Assembly: GCA_964569385.1 (NCBI GenBank)
Contig: CAZMUM010000004.1
Coordinates: forward strand, 77,934-141,933
Direction: 5' to 3'
Source of the DNA: JAADHX01 sp964569385
Lineage (GTDB): Bacteria > Actinomycetota > Acidimicrobiia > Acidimicrobiales > Poriferisodalaceae
DNA length: 64,000 nucleotides
The translations under genes and the position numbers were made by a program. Under the pieces are notes generated by a model, which saw only the letters and a list, made by a program, of their open reading frames with translations, searched no databases and was not told the origin of the DNA. Position 1 is the first letter of the stretch, and each line of letters starts with the position of its first letter. Positions 1 to 8,710 of this stretch are shown here, piece by piece.

Positions 1-378
1 GGCGGTATCAACCGGTGCGATTTCATCGACTGGCCCGACCAAGGCACCAGCCTGAGAGACTGCTGCGACGAAAGCCTCAGCTCCGGCAAGTCCGACACGC
101 GATAGTTCAGTCCAAGCATCGTCTGGATCTTCGGAACCTACGCCAGCCGTTTCGGCGAGATGCTGCGCTATCGACTCCGAAAATGCGACAACCATCGACC
201 CAGTGGGTCCTGTCGCTTTTAGCACCATTGCCTTAGCCATGCCAGACGCCGTATGGTCGGCCTCGGTGTTGTCGCCAACGACGAACTCAAGCTCGGTCAG
301 TGCGGCGATAGCCTCAATAGCCTGGGCTGCAGCTGCGATATAGGTGTTCAAGTCGGCCGCTGTTGCGGTGGTGTTCAT
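1..378 (-). CDS. fliN: FliN-type flagellar switch protein, N-terminal part (cut by window edge)
   Basis: The reading frame opens with an ATG at 378 and runs off the left edge, so only the first 126 residues are visible. The start overlaps the fliM stop as ATGA, the usual sign of translational coupling. The visible part (MNTTATAADL...) is an alanine-rich alpha/beta region resembling the CheC/FliY-like N-terminal domain that precedes the SpoA domain in long FliN/FliY proteins. The C-terminal SpoA domain, which would decide the family, lies outside the window. The role is inferred mostly from position after fliL-fliM: part of the C-ring that switches rotor direction. Confidence 0.72.
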   Translation of the reverse strand, partial: MNTTATAADLNTYIAAAAQAIEAIAALTELEFVVGDNTEADHTASGMAKAMVLKATGPTGSMVVAFSESIAQHLAETAGVGSEDPDDAWTELSRVGLAGAEAFVAAVSQAGALVGPVDEIAPVDTA

Positions 379-1295
379 TGGTTGCTCCAACCTGTGATCT
401 GCACTGCCATACGACGGGCTTTACGCCCCAGCCTGGCTTCGAGGACTCTTCGGTCGCCCACATGGCCGACTATTGCTTGATCGATTCGATGATTAGTTCT
501 GACAATGTCGCCCGGTGCGAGGCCGACCAGTTCTCTTGCTGGGATCTGCGATGGGGTCAGTTGGAATACCACCGGGACCTCCACGTTGGGAAGCAACTCA
601 TGAAATGGACCAATAGCGTCAGCGTCTACGCGCTTGCCTTGGATACGCACCTTGCTTTCCAGACGCCCGAGCACCGGTTCGATTGTCCCAAACGGATAAC
701 ACACGCTGATGATGCCCTCGGCACCCCCGTCGAGAGCGATCGAGTAGCTGAGTAGCAACACCATGTCGTTGGGTGGAACGACCTGAACGAACCGCGGGTT
801 GAATTCAACCGCACGAAGCTCTGGAGTGACCTCTTCGATCGGCTCAAGAGCCTCGACAAATCCCTCGACAACACTGCTCATCAGCTCGGTAATCAGTGCG
901 GCTTCAATGTCGGTCGGTCCTCGAGTTGGTACCTTTCCACCACTACCGCCAAGAACCCGATCCACAAACGCGAACGCAATTGGTGTGGTTATCTCAACAA
1001 CGCACACCCCCGGCAAAGGGGCCATATCGATGGTCGAGATAACCGAAGGAGTCGGGATCGACCGCAGATAGTCGCCATAGGTAATTTGATCGGTCGAGAA
1101 ATGGGTGATCGTCACCACCGACCGCAACCGATGGCTAAGGCTGCTGCCAACTTGGCGAGCGAACACCTCATGAACGGCTTCAAGGCCGCGCATGTGTTCA
1201 CGAGAGAACTTGCTTGGTCGCCTAAAATCGAACGGTACGACATCCGCGACTGCGTTAGAACCTGCGCTATCTCGCGGTGAGCGAAGAACCGTCAC
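375..1295 (-). CDS. fliM: Flagellar motor switch protein FliM
   Basis: The 306-residue protein has the FliM middle domain with the glycine-rich turn LGGSGG, followed by a C-terminal SpoA domain (PGDIVRTNHRIDQAIVG region). It forms the C-ring with FliN and FliG and passes the chemotaxis signal to the rotor. The GTG start at 1295 overlaps the fliL stop by 4 bases, and no start codon is available upstream in frame. The N-terminus (MTVLRSPRDSAGSNAV...) lacks the LSQxEIDxLL-type peptide that binds phosphorylated CheY in well-studied FliM proteins, which is unusual. Confidence 0.9.
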   Translation of the reverse strand: MTVLRSPRDSAGSNAVADVVPFDFRRPSKFSREHMRGLEAVHEVFARQVGSSLSHRLRSVVTITHFSTDQITYGDYLRSIPTPSVISTIDMAPLPGVCVVEITTPIAFAFVDRVLGGSGGKVPTRGPTDIEAALITELMSSVVEGFVEALEPIEEVTPELRAVEFNPRFVQVVPPNDMVLLLSYSIALDGGAEGIISVCYPFGTIEPVLGRLESKVRIQGKRVDADAIGPFHELLPNVEVPVVFQLTPSQIPARELVGLAPGDIVRTNHRIDQAIVGHVGDRRVLEARLGRKARRMAVQITGWSNQ

Positions 1296-1804
1296 TGAAC
1301 GAGCAGATCCGTCAGAAGTACCCGCTTCACGACGCGTTCGTCCTCACTGTTGAGTAGTTCGATCGCACGTTCGGTGAGCTGGTCGCGAAGTCTCTCTTGG
1401 CCGGCGAGGGTTCGAAGCTCACTGGCCTCGAACAGCGCCAACTCGCTCAGTGCGGCGTCAAGCAACAGCGGCAGTCGTGGCTCGATGAGTAACGGATCAG
1501 TTCCCTCGACAAGGAGCACCGAGAAGGCGATTCGACCAAAACGAGGCTGGTCGTCAACCAGGTTCACGGTCAGAGCACCCACAGCCAAGATGGCACCGTC
1601 AGCTTCCTCTTCAAGTGCGATGGTGGTGGTCGGGGCCATAGCTTCAGCCGGTTCGCCGCCACCGCCCATGAACATGAAGTAACCGACTGCGGCAGCAACT
1701 ACGCCACCGGCGATCATCATCTTCTTCTTCTTCTTGGCGCCGTCGTCTCCATCGGAGTCGTCGGCGCTGTCCTTATCTTTATCTTTTCCCTTGCCCTTGG
1801 CCAT
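1292..1804 (-). CDS. fliL: Flagellar basal body-associated protein FliL
   Basis: This 170-residue protein has a very charged cytoplasmic start (KGKGKDKDKD, then a KKKKK stretch), one membrane span at about residues 29-47, and a periplasmic FliL domain with the typical ending 'VKRVLLTDLLVQ'. FliL surrounds the stator units and supports torque or stator stability. It lies between motB and fliM in the usual order. The gap to motB is 76 bases, the longest in this part of the operon apart from the palindrome array. Confidence 0.9.
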   Translation of the reverse strand: MAKGKGKDKDKDSADDSDGDDGAKKKKKMMIAGGVVAAAVGYFMFMGGGGEPAEAMAPTTTIALEEEADGAILAVGALTVNLVDDQPRFGRIAFSVLLVEGTDPLLIEPRLPLLLDAALSELALFEASELRTLAGQERLRDQLTERAIELLNSEDERVVKRVLLTDLLVQ

Positions 1805-1880
1805 GCCAACCTCTCAACGCATCCCTCGATTGCGAACACAGAAGGTGGTCGGCCGCTGATGGCACAACTTCAGCGAAACT

Positions 1881-2825
1881 TCACGCGAGTGGTGCAGAAA
1901 CCACTGGGTCCTGAATCAGCAATTCGGTGTCGCCATCGTCGATGCCGATCACAATTTCGACCCGCCGGTTACGGGATCTGTTCTCGTCGCTGTCGTTGGG
2001 CACAAGTGGATACTGATCGGCGTTAGCAACAGCCCTTAGGCGATCGCCTTCGATCCCATACTCATTCAGCAAGACATTGAGGACCGCAATAGCCCGATCG
2101 GCCGAGAGATTCCAGTTGGAGTAGGCCGGACTGCTAAGCGGTACATCGTCGGTGTGCCCCTCAATGTGGATCGGATTGTCGATGTCGCCGATCACGCTGG
2201 CAATCGTGCCAATAAATTCGAGGCCGATTCCTGGCTCGATATCGGCCCTTCCGCTACGGAACAAGATGTCGTCGGCCGAAAGCACAACAACAAGTCCACG
2301 AGCCCGGATCTCGGCCGTCACTGAATCGGCCAAACCGGCCTCGCGGGCGGCCTCGACGAGCGATTCCTTGACCTCTCGTAACTCGCTCAGATCGAGAACA
2401 TTCGCTACCTCGGGAAGCTCAGAGTTAGCTCCACCCTCGCCGGTATCGTCGCCATCGACTCGAGGAAGACCAGAAGCTACGTCGATTGAATTGTCGACGA
2501 GCGCCGCTCCCTGAATTTCAGCTAGATCGGCCACGTCTTGGTTAGGGATAATCGATATCACTCCGCTCGGCACAGGAAACGAAGACCCACCTGGTTGGTT
2601 GGCTCCAATGATCGAAGGGCCGCCAAGCAGAACGCGCTCTTGATAAGAGGAGTTACCGAACGAGCCCTCCAAGCCCTCCAGAAGGGACAGAAACTTCGAT
2701 TCCTCAACTGACGAGATGGCAAACAGCAACACGAAGAACGCCATCAGCAGCGTGACGATGTCTGCATACGTTGTTAGGAAGCCAGCGCCATCCTGTACGC
2801 ACTTCTTCTCTTTCTTGCGGGCCAC
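1881..2825 (-). CDS. motB: Flagellar stator protein MotB
   Basis: The 314-residue protein has a short basic N-terminus, one membrane span with the motif YADIVTLLMAFF (Asp22 is the expected ion-carrying residue), a long linker, and an OmpA-like peptidoglycan-binding domain with HIEGHTDD and NWNLSADRA motifs near residues 220-250. It anchors the MotA ring to the cell wall and carries the ion path. Proton versus sodium use cannot be decided from these residues alone. It starts 15 bases after motA, so the two are co-transcribed. Confidence 0.95.
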   Translation of the reverse strand: MARKKEKKCVQDGAGFLTTYADIVTLLMAFFVLLFAISSVEESKFLSLLEGLEGSFGNSSYQERVLLGGPSIIGANQPGGSSFPVPSGVISIIPNQDVADLAEIQGAALVDNSIDVASGLPRVDGDDTGEGGANSELPEVANVLDLSELREVKESLVEAAREAGLADSVTAEIRARGLVVVLSADDILFRSGRADIEPGIGLEFIGTIASVIGDIDNPIHIEGHTDDVPLSSPAYSNWNLSADRAIAVLNVLLNEYGIEGDRLRAVANADQYPLVPNDSDENRSRNRRVEIVIGIDDGDTELLIQDPVVSAPLA

Positions 2826-2840
2826 TGTTCAATCAACCGT

Positions 2841-3626
2841 TCAGGCTGCCCGCTCAAGGCGAGCCTTTGACCCGACACGAAGGTCCGGCTGAAGATAGGC
2901 CTCAAGCTTCTCAACCAGGTGGCGGGGACTGGCGCCTTCTCGAATGGAAATGACGCCTTCGACGGTGAGTTCCCTGGTCATGACCTCAAGCTCGTTTAAC
3001 ACACCCAGCTTGGCACCGATTGGGCTGAAAAAGATATTGGCGAAAACCACGCCGTACAGCGTCGTTAACAACGCCAGCGCCATACCAGTGCCAAGCGCCG
3101 CTGGATCGGCCAGGTTGCCAAGAATGTTCACAAGACCAATGACGGTGCCGATCATTCCAAGCGTTGGTGCGTACTCGACCAGCTTCTTATACATCCCAAT
3201 CATCACCTCATGACGAGCCTCCATCGCCGTGATTTCAGCCTCCATGACCTCGCGGACTTCTTCACTCTCAAGGCCATCGACGACCAGCTGGAGCCCAGTC
3301 GCAAGAAACTGGTTGTCCATATCTTCAAGACCGGTTTCGAGAGCCAATATGCCCTCTTTGCGGGCCGCCTCTGCATATTGCATGAGCTGGGTAACCAGCT
3401 CGTCGGCATCATCAGGAGTTCCGGTCAGGGCAACAATGAGACCCTGCGGCAACTTCTTGACCGCGTCCATCCGGTAGCCGGCAAAGGTGGCCCCGATGGT
3501 TCCAACCAACACCAACAGCAGCGAAGAAGGCCCAATCAGAGGCCCGAAAGAGTTTCCGTCAATCAGCGTCGAAACGATGATGGCGACGAAAACGAGTGCG
3601 ATTCCAATCAGCGTAAGCGGATCCAT
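2841..3626 (-). CDS. motA: Flagellar stator protein MotA
   Basis: The 261-residue product begins MDPLTLIGIALVFVAI and has four predicted membrane spans. The last two flank PTLGMIGTVIGLVNIL and ALLTTLYGVVFAN, the conserved MotA/PomA/TolQ signature. It forms the pentameric outer ring of the stator around MotB and pushes on FliG. The cytoplasmic loop contains the charged stretch that contacts the rotor. It is placed between flbD (4 bases upstream) and motB. Confidence 0.95.
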   Translation of the reverse strand: MDPLTLIGIALVFVAIIVSTLIDGNSFGPLIGPSSLLLVLVGTIGATFAGYRMDAVKKLPQGLIVALTGTPDDADELVTQLMQYAEAARKEGILALETGLEDMDNQFLATGLQLVVDGLESEEVREVMEAEITAMEARHEVMIGMYKKLVEYAPTLGMIGTVIGLVNILGNLADPAALGTGMALALLTTLYGVVFANIFFSPIGAKLGVLNELEVMTRELTVEGVISIREGASPRHLVEKLEAYLQPDLRVGSKARLERAA

Positions 3627-3630
3627 GGAT

Positions 3631-3876
3631 TCAGACCTCGTTGTCGACGACAGTCAACTGCACGACGTCTGAGCGTTCACGAAGTTGATCAGAAGCCACA
3701 ATCACAGAAGCCCGAAACAGTCGAGACAACTCGACGACTTCGATCGGTGATTCGGCTACAACCATCTTTCGGCCGTCGGCGAGCGTGATGACAGTGTCAG
3801 GCCTAGCCTCAACGAACTCAATGAGATCCGCATTGAGATATAGGGGATCGCCCTTAAGGCGATGAACGAGAATCAC
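3631..3876 (-). CDS. flbD: FlbD/SwrD-type flagellar protein
   Basis: The 81-residue protein starts MILVHRLKGDPLYLNADLIEFVEA and contains the P-DTVITLADGRK core of the FlbD family (the small protein called SwrD in Bacillus, where it increases motor power; not the Caulobacter NtrC-type FlbD). A good ribosome binding site (GGAGGTG) precedes the ATG. It is the first gene after the palindrome array and sits directly before motA, its normal neighbour, which fits a role in stator function. Confidence 0.9.
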   Translation of the reverse strand: MILVHRLKGDPLYLNADLIEFVEARPDTVITLADGRKMVVAESPIEVVELSRLFRASVIVASDQLRERSDVVQLTVVDNEV

Positions 3877-3973
3877 TTGGCACCTCCGTGTGACCGCGAC
3901 GTGATTGTCTTGACTTGTTGCATAGTCGACGGTCCAGTGGTCGGGTTAAGTATTTGTGCTATTACAATTACAT

Positions 3974-4278
3974 CAGCGGAAAAGCGCTGCACGACTTCGC
4001 TCCAGCCGAAACCGGCTGCATAACCACCACAACTTCACACCAGCGCAAAAGCGCTGCACAACCCCCACACCAACGCCGCGACAACTCCCACACGCTCCAC
4101 CGGCGTGGGAGTTGTCCACCGGCCCGAAGTCGGGTTCTGCAGCGCTTTTGCGCTGATGTAACCAGTAAACAACCCAAAACCACACACCAACGTTGAGTCG
4201 GGTTCTGCAGCCGATTGCGGCTGATGTAACAGTGCAGCGCTTTTGCGCTGATGTGACAGTTGCAGCCGATTTCGGCTG
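3974..4278. repeat. Array of seven 16-bp palindromes around a central long inverted repeat
   Basis: The 407-base gap between flgE and flbD holds seven hairpin units at 3974, 4003, 4041, 4140, 4208, 4235 and 4263. Each is CAGC-SS-NNNN-SS-GCTG, either CAGCGC/GCGCTG or CAGCCG/CGGCTG, so the stem bases vary in pairs. Unit 1 has one mismatch. The first three units are flanked ACATCAGC...GCTGCA; the last four are in the opposite orientation (TGCAGC...GCTGATGT). Between them, at 4080-4091 and 4105-4116, lies a perfect 12-bp inverted repeat (GACAACTCCCAC). Units 3 and 4 are exactly equidistant from its centre. No credible gene is seen here; the remaining 3877-3960 would carry the flbD promoter. Confidence 0.85.
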
Positions 4279-4283
4279 GTGTA

Positions 4284-5510
4284 TTAGCGCTTGAGGTTGA
4301 CTAAGTCGGAGAGGAGTTCGTCGGCGGTGGTGATGACTCTCGAGTTTGCCTGGAAACCACGCTGCGCGATAATCAGGTTGGTGAACTCGCGAGCGAGGTC
4401 GACGTTCGACATTTCGAGGGTTCCGCTCGAGACCAAGCCTCGAGTACCAGTTCCGGCGGCGCCAACTAGCGGCTCGCCTGAGTTGACCGAAGCCAAATAG
4501 GTGGAGTCTGAGCCCCGGGTTAGGCCACCAGGATTAGCAAACGAGGCCGTTGCCACCTGGCCGAGAAGTTTGTTGGTTCCGTTTGAGAACTGGCCGGCGA
4601 TAGTGCCGTCGTCGCCGATGGTGTACCCGACGAGATAACCAATCGCCTGACCGTCCTTAGCTTTGGCCTCCATGGTCGACTCGCCGCCGAATTGAACGAT
4701 CGGCAGGGTTGATCCGAGTTCGATGTCGAACGACATAGCGTTAGCGCCCGGAGGTGTGAAGCCGCTGATCGCCAGCGTCGACGCGCTAGTTAGCTGTCCG
4801 GCAGTGTCAAACGCCAACGTTGCCGGCGAGATAGTTAAGGGGGAGCCTTCAACTGTTGCTGTAACTCCCCAAGCGTTGGTCCCGGTCTTGGCGAAAGTAA
4901 AGATCGCCTCGTGCCTGTTCCCAAGCGAGTCGAAGACGTCAATCGACGTGGTTGCTGTTTCGCCAACCAGTGATTCCGAAGAAAGGCTGCCACCAATCTG
5001 AACCTCGGTAGTTTCTTGAGGATCGACCACCTGACCAAGCGGAATTTGGATGTCCTGAAGCGAGCCACTGGTATCGATGGCTCCCGCGGAATCTGCAACC
5101 CAACCCTGGACGGCTGCACCTGTTGCCGTAGCGAGTGTTCCACCTTCGTCGAACGTGAACGAACCCAGGCGGGTGTAGTTCTGTTCGCCGGCGGCCGCGA
5201 CAATGAAGAAACCTTCGCCCTGGATCGCGAGGTCGGTGTTTCGACCCGTTACCTGACTCGCACCTTGACTGAAGATGCCTTCGATCTGAGCCACTTTCAC
5301 GCCCAGTCCGATCTGCGACGGGTTGATGCCGGCGCGATCTCCTGAGGCCCCGCTTGGACCCCGCAGAACCTGCGACAGAGACTCAGCGAATGTGACTTGG
5401 CTGGCTTTGAAACCAGCAGTGTTGACGTTGGCGATGTTGTTACCAACAACGTCCATCATGGTTTGGTGGGTGCGAAGACCGGAAACGCCGGCAAACATTG
5501 AACGCATCAT
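4284..5510 (-). CDS. flgE: Flagellar hook protein FlgE
   Basis: The 408-residue protein has the N-terminal rod/hook signature (MDVVGNNIANVNTAGFKAS), a central hook domain, and the C-terminal D0 helix (EFTNLIIAQRGFQANSRVI). It is longer than rod proteins of the FlgG type and follows the cap protein gene flgD, so hook is the best call. The start at 5510 follows a strong GGAGG site. It is the last gene before the palindrome array, whose final unit ends 6 bases from its stop codon. Confidence 0.92.
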   Translation of the reverse strand: MMRSMFAGVSGLRTHQTMMDVVGNNIANVNTAGFKASQVTFAESLSQVLRGPSGASGDRAGINPSQIGLGVKVAQIEGIFSQGASQVTGRNTDLAIQGEGFFIVAAAGEQNYTRLGSFTFDEGGTLATATGAAVQGWVADSAGAIDTSGSLQDIQIPLGQVVDPQETTEVQIGGSLSSESLVGETATTSIDVFDSLGNRHEAIFTFAKTGTNAWGVTATVEGSPLTISPATLAFDTAGQLTSASTLAISGFTPPGANAMSFDIELGSTLPIVQFGGESTMEAKAKDGQAIGYLVGYTIGDDGTIAGQFSNGTNKLLGQVATASFANPGGLTRGSDSTYLASVNSGEPLVGAAGTGTRGLVSSGTLEMSNVDLAREFTNLIIAQRGFQANSRVITTADELLSDLVNLKR

Positions 5511-5620
5511 TGTGGGGTTCCTCCAGGGGAGTGTGTGATTCAGAAACTAAGAAGATGGATGTGAAATGCGGGATATGTAATCGATGAATAGGAACAAACG
5601 GTGAGAGGTAACCTGGGCGA

Positions 5621-6127
5621 TCAAGCCTCGCCTTCGGAAGTGTCATCGACGGGTGTTTGAGTCGCGGCCTCGACTGCTGGAGTAGATGTCGAGGTCGTGG
5701 CGGGCTGCCTGATGGCTGCTTGAGCCTGGCCTTGCACGGCAACACCCATGACCTGGTCGAAGGAGAATTCAAAACCGCCAATTTGCAGCATCGGGCCGGT
5801 AGCTGTGGCTCGAACACCTGTAACAACACCCTCGATGTCGCCAAAGATTGGATCTGAGGCGGTGACGGTTTGGCCGATCATGCCAGCGGCAGCACCGAAT
5901 TGCCCCAAGCCAACAATGTGGGCTTGCAGGTCGGACAACTCGTTCAATGCTTCGACATTTGCTAGCTGGCTGGTCTGTTGCAGCAACGCCGCGCCATCCA
6001 TGGGTTCCATCGGGTTCTGGTTCTGTAGCTGTGCGACAAGCAACTTGAGGAACAGCTCGGTTCCTAAGTCGCCGAAAGCAGTATTTGATTCGTTGTTGGC
6101 TACCGATGGAGTAACGGAACTGATCAT
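5621..6127 (-). CDS. flgD: Flagellar hook capping protein FlgD
   Basis: The 168-residue protein has the conserved FlgD N-terminal region (FLKLLVAQLQNQNPMEPMDG, then TSQLANVEAL), which makes it the scaffold for hook assembly. The C-terminal part is short and ends in a threonine/alanine-rich tail, so the FlgD Ig-like domains seen in larger members are reduced or absent. It lies between fliK and flgE, the standard order fliK-flgD-flgE. Confidence 0.93.
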   Translation of the reverse strand: MISSVTPSVANNESNTAFGDLGTELFLKLLVAQLQNQNPMEPMDGAALLQQTSQLANVEALNELSDLQAHIVGLGQFGAAAGMIGQTVTASDPIFGDIEGVVTGVRATATGPMLQIGGFEFSFDQVMGVAVQGQAQAAIRQPATTSTSTPAVEAATQTPVDDTSEGEA

Positions 6128-6142
6128 CGTGATCTCCTGTAA

Positions 6143-7639
6143 TTAGAGCCGAAGACCGGCGTCTTGGCGGATTTGTCGGGCTGACACTCGAGCCGCGTCA
6201 GACACGGCATCGTCATCAGTTGGGGTCTGCTGGTTATCTCGGTTGCGCTGCTCTTGGTCGAAGGACTCGTTCAGCTGTCGTTGCCAGGTGGCGGTATCAG
6301 ATGTTCCCGCACCGGCATCGGCCACCGTGACGCTGATGCCACCGGCGTCGATGGCGATGCGGACCCTGATTCCATGCGCTTCGCCGAAGTCGAGCGAGAT
6401 TGCCCGCGGCGGAGGCTGCTTCGACAACGCTTCGGCTGTATCGGCGATTCGTGAGATCGCCGCTTCCATCGCTGTTTGCAGTTGACCGGTCGGAAGCGGA
6501 CTCATCGATACCGGGCTAAGCGACGGCGAGTTACCGCCAGCAGCTACGAGGTTCGGACCGAGTTCGATGGGCGCCGCTGAGTTGGTGTTGGTCGCCACTT
6601 CAATCGGGCCTGTTCCAACCAGGCCGGCTGCTGTGCCGGGAGAAGAGGTAAGAGCAGAGGTCAAAGGAGTCGGGGCCGATACTGAGGTAGTAGCAGCCGA
6701 CGTCGTCAGAGGCTGGGCCCCGGTGCCGGTTGCAAACCGCTCGCCAGCTGGTGACCTGGCGGCGACTACATCATCGGAGTCGGCGGTAAGTATTTTGAGA
6801 GGGGCGTCACCCTCAGACGGTATGGCCAGATCCTCGGACTCTTGATCATCGTCGTTAGTTGATGCAGCAAGACTCACCTGCATCTCGCTATCCAGATTCA
6901 ACCCATCTAACTGGTCTTGGGTCGGCGCAATGCTTGGCGGATCGTCGCCGTCGGCGCTGCCGTCAGCAGGTTGAGCTTCGGACAACAGGTCAGATCGGGC
7001 CGGCTCGATAACCCGTTGAGCCGTCTGATCCTGAACAAGTGAAGCGTCGTCCAGCTCTGCGGCGATGACACCCGATCGAGCTCCGTCGCGAGGGTCGATA
7101 TCTACGTTCTCAGGTTGGGTCGAGCTCACGAACGGGCCGGCGCTGTCTGGTTCCTCGGTGTCGGCTTCGTTCCCACCAACCAAGACAGCAAACTCCTTGG
7201 CTTCGGCGGTTTCGGGATGACTCCTCAACTCAGATGCAACCGCGACCGAAAAAGCAAGGCCGTTCGTCGCAGCGCCACGGTCGTCGATCGGGTCGCTCAG
7301 TGCAACCCCGATATCGCTCCATTCTTGGGCCGCGACATCAAGTGGGTCTTCGTTGTTGTGGAGATGAGCAGAGTCGTTCTTGTCGAGACGACTCGATTCG
7401 TGGCCAGCCTCATCGACTCGATCATGGCCGCGACTTGGCTCGGACTTCCCGCCATCACCGGCCGAGTCGGTCGAGTCGGTTTGATCATTTCTGGAGCGGG
7501 CATCGTTTAGGGCGCTATCGAAACGATTGGCGAAAGACTGTTCGTCCACAGCCGGGCCAGACTCGCCTGGCCTCCGGACTGGCGTCGCACCGGCAAACCC
7601 AGCTCCGGCCTTCGGAAGCGGAATCATCGTCGATGTCAT
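6143..7639 (-). CDS. fliK: Hook-length control protein FliK (disordered ruler)
   Basis: The 498-residue protein is mostly low-complexity, rich in Asp, Ser, Ala and Thr, as expected for a molecular ruler that is exported and measures the hook. Only the C-terminal fifth (about residues 395-470, SLDFGEAHGIRVRIAIDAGGISVTV) looks folded and resembles the FliK C-terminal domain with its central beta-strands. The assignment rests on this domain, composition, and the position directly upstream of flgD. The start overlaps the end of the transglycosylase gene by 4 bases relative to its own 5' end. Confidence 0.8.
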   Translation of the reverse strand: MTSTMIPLPKAGAGFAGATPVRRPGESGPAVDEQSFANRFDSALNDARSRNDQTDSTDSAGDGGKSEPSRGHDRVDEAGHESSRLDKNDSAHLHNNEDPLDVAAQEWSDIGVALSDPIDDRGAATNGLAFSVAVASELRSHPETAEAKEFAVLVGGNEADTEEPDSAGPFVSSTQPENVDIDPRDGARSGVIAAELDDASLVQDQTAQRVIEPARSDLLSEAQPADGSADGDDPPSIAPTQDQLDGLNLDSEMQVSLAASTNDDDQESEDLAIPSEGDAPLKILTADSDDVVAARSPAGERFATGTGAQPLTTSAATTSVSAPTPLTSALTSSPGTAAGLVGTGPIEVATNTNSAAPIELGPNLVAAGGNSPSLSPVSMSPLPTGQLQTAMEAAISRIADTAEALSKQPPPRAISLDFGEAHGIRVRIAIDAGGISVTVADAGAGTSDTATWQRQLNESFDQEQRNRDNQQTPTDDDAVSDAARVSARQIRQDAGLRL

Positions 7640-8286
7640 GTGGCTGCTCCAACAAGTTCGGCTCGTCGCGCGGTAACAATTCGCACATACGCCTGCGTTT
7701 CGCTGATGTTTGGTATGCCGCCCGATTGGATTACTCGGCCAGGCCCAGCGTTGTACGCCGCAAGCGCCAACTCATCTGACCCGAACCTGTCGATCTGTTG
7801 CCGCAAGTAGTTGGCAGCACCATCTAGGTTCTGAATCGGGTCGTAGGGGTCAACACCAAGGTCGGCGGCAGTGCCAGGCATTAGCTGTCCCAGACCGATT
7901 GCACCAGCAGGCGAACGCGCATCAGGTCGAAACGCCGATTCGGTCCACACCACCGCTGCCAAGAGGTTGGCATCGATGCCGTACTTGTTAGCTGCAACTT
8001 CGATGGCTCCGGTCCACGCCGTCGCCCGTTGCGGAAGCGGGCCCGTTGACAACCGAATCTGGGGACCAACCGCGGTGTCTGCACCGCGGGTTGCAGACAC
8101 CAATGGCGCGGTCAGCACCTGACCAGACCGAGGAAGATCAGATGGCAACCGGAGATCGGGGCCGACCGGTCGGGCCGCAGCAAGAACAGCCGAAAAGCTC
8201 TTAAGGCCAGACCCGATACCACCAGCGGGGTTAGCGACGTTGCGTAGGGCGGCGAATTGACTCGTGATACTCGAGATGTCACTCAT
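7636..8286 (-). CDS. Flagellar lytic transglycosylase (SLT domain)
   Basis: The C-terminal 120 residues form a lysozyme-like SLT domain with the catalytic glutamate in VVWTESAFRPDA, the GAIGLGQLMPGTA motif and the AYNAGPG motif. The N-terminal 90 residues are alanine- and serine-rich and have no clear signal peptide, so it may be exported by the flagellar type III path. In the operon it sits between fliJ and fliK, where such an enzyme opens the peptidoglycan for the rod. The start at 8286 (MSDISS) is preferred over 8298 because a GAGG site lies 9 bases upstream. Confidence 0.88.
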   Translation of the reverse strand: MSDISSITSQFAALRNVANPAGGIGSGLKSFSAVLAAARPVGPDLRLPSDLPRSGQVLTAPLVSATRGADTAVGPQIRLSTGPLPQRATAWTGAIEVAANKYGIDANLLAAVVWTESAFRPDARSPAGAIGLGQLMPGTAADLGVDPYDPIQNLDGAANYLRQQIDRFGSDELALAAYNAGPGRVIQSGGIPNISETQAYVRIVTARRAELVGAAT

Positions 8287-8710
8287 CTTTAGCCTCATTG
8301 GCCGCGTGCCAAGCTCGTCTCATGACCACCGCTTCGTCTAGGGATGCCTGGGAAACTCGGGCCGCAACCGCAGCACGCGCCAAGCGACGTCTCTCCGTAA
8401 GCGACTCCGCCACCTTGCGTCGGCCAGTGGCAACTTGAACTGCTGTCATGGCTTCGTTGACTGCGGATCTCGATCGCTGAAGTTCCTTACGCGCCATCTC
8501 AAGCTCTTCGGCTCGAAGGACACCTTGGGCTCGAAGCGCGATTAGGTGTTCTGTACCCAGCTCGCGTCCGCCATCGAATATGGGCCGGCGCAGCGAATCC
8601 AGGTGTTGTCTGGCGCTAACCAGACGCTCGTGCACACCAGCAAGATCGCGCTGCGAGTTACGTTCGCGCAGGCGCCTCAGACGGACCACAACACTCAAGC
8701 GATCGCTCAC
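8279..8710 (-). CDS. fliJ: FliJ-like flagellar export chaperone
   Basis: The 143-residue protein is almost wholly helical and charged (RLRRLRERNSQRDLAGVHERL...), as in FliJ, the coiled-coil stalk protein of the flagellar export ATPase. FliJ sequences are poorly conserved, so the call depends on the coiled coil and on the position immediately after fliI, with which it overlaps by 4 bases (GTGA). No other function suggests itself. Confidence 0.8.
   Translation of the reverse strand: MSDRLSVVVRLRRLRERNSQRDLAGVHERLVSARQHLDSLRRPIFDGGRELGTEHLIALRAQGVLRAEELEMARKELQRSRSAVNEAMTAVQVATGRRKVAESLTERRRLARAAVAARVSQASLDEAVVMRRAWHAANEAKDE

Noticed and set aside
3915..4196. Open frames on both strands across the palindrome array
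   Set aside because: They consist of the repeat units read in frame, have no ribosome site and match no family; the structure explains the sequence better.
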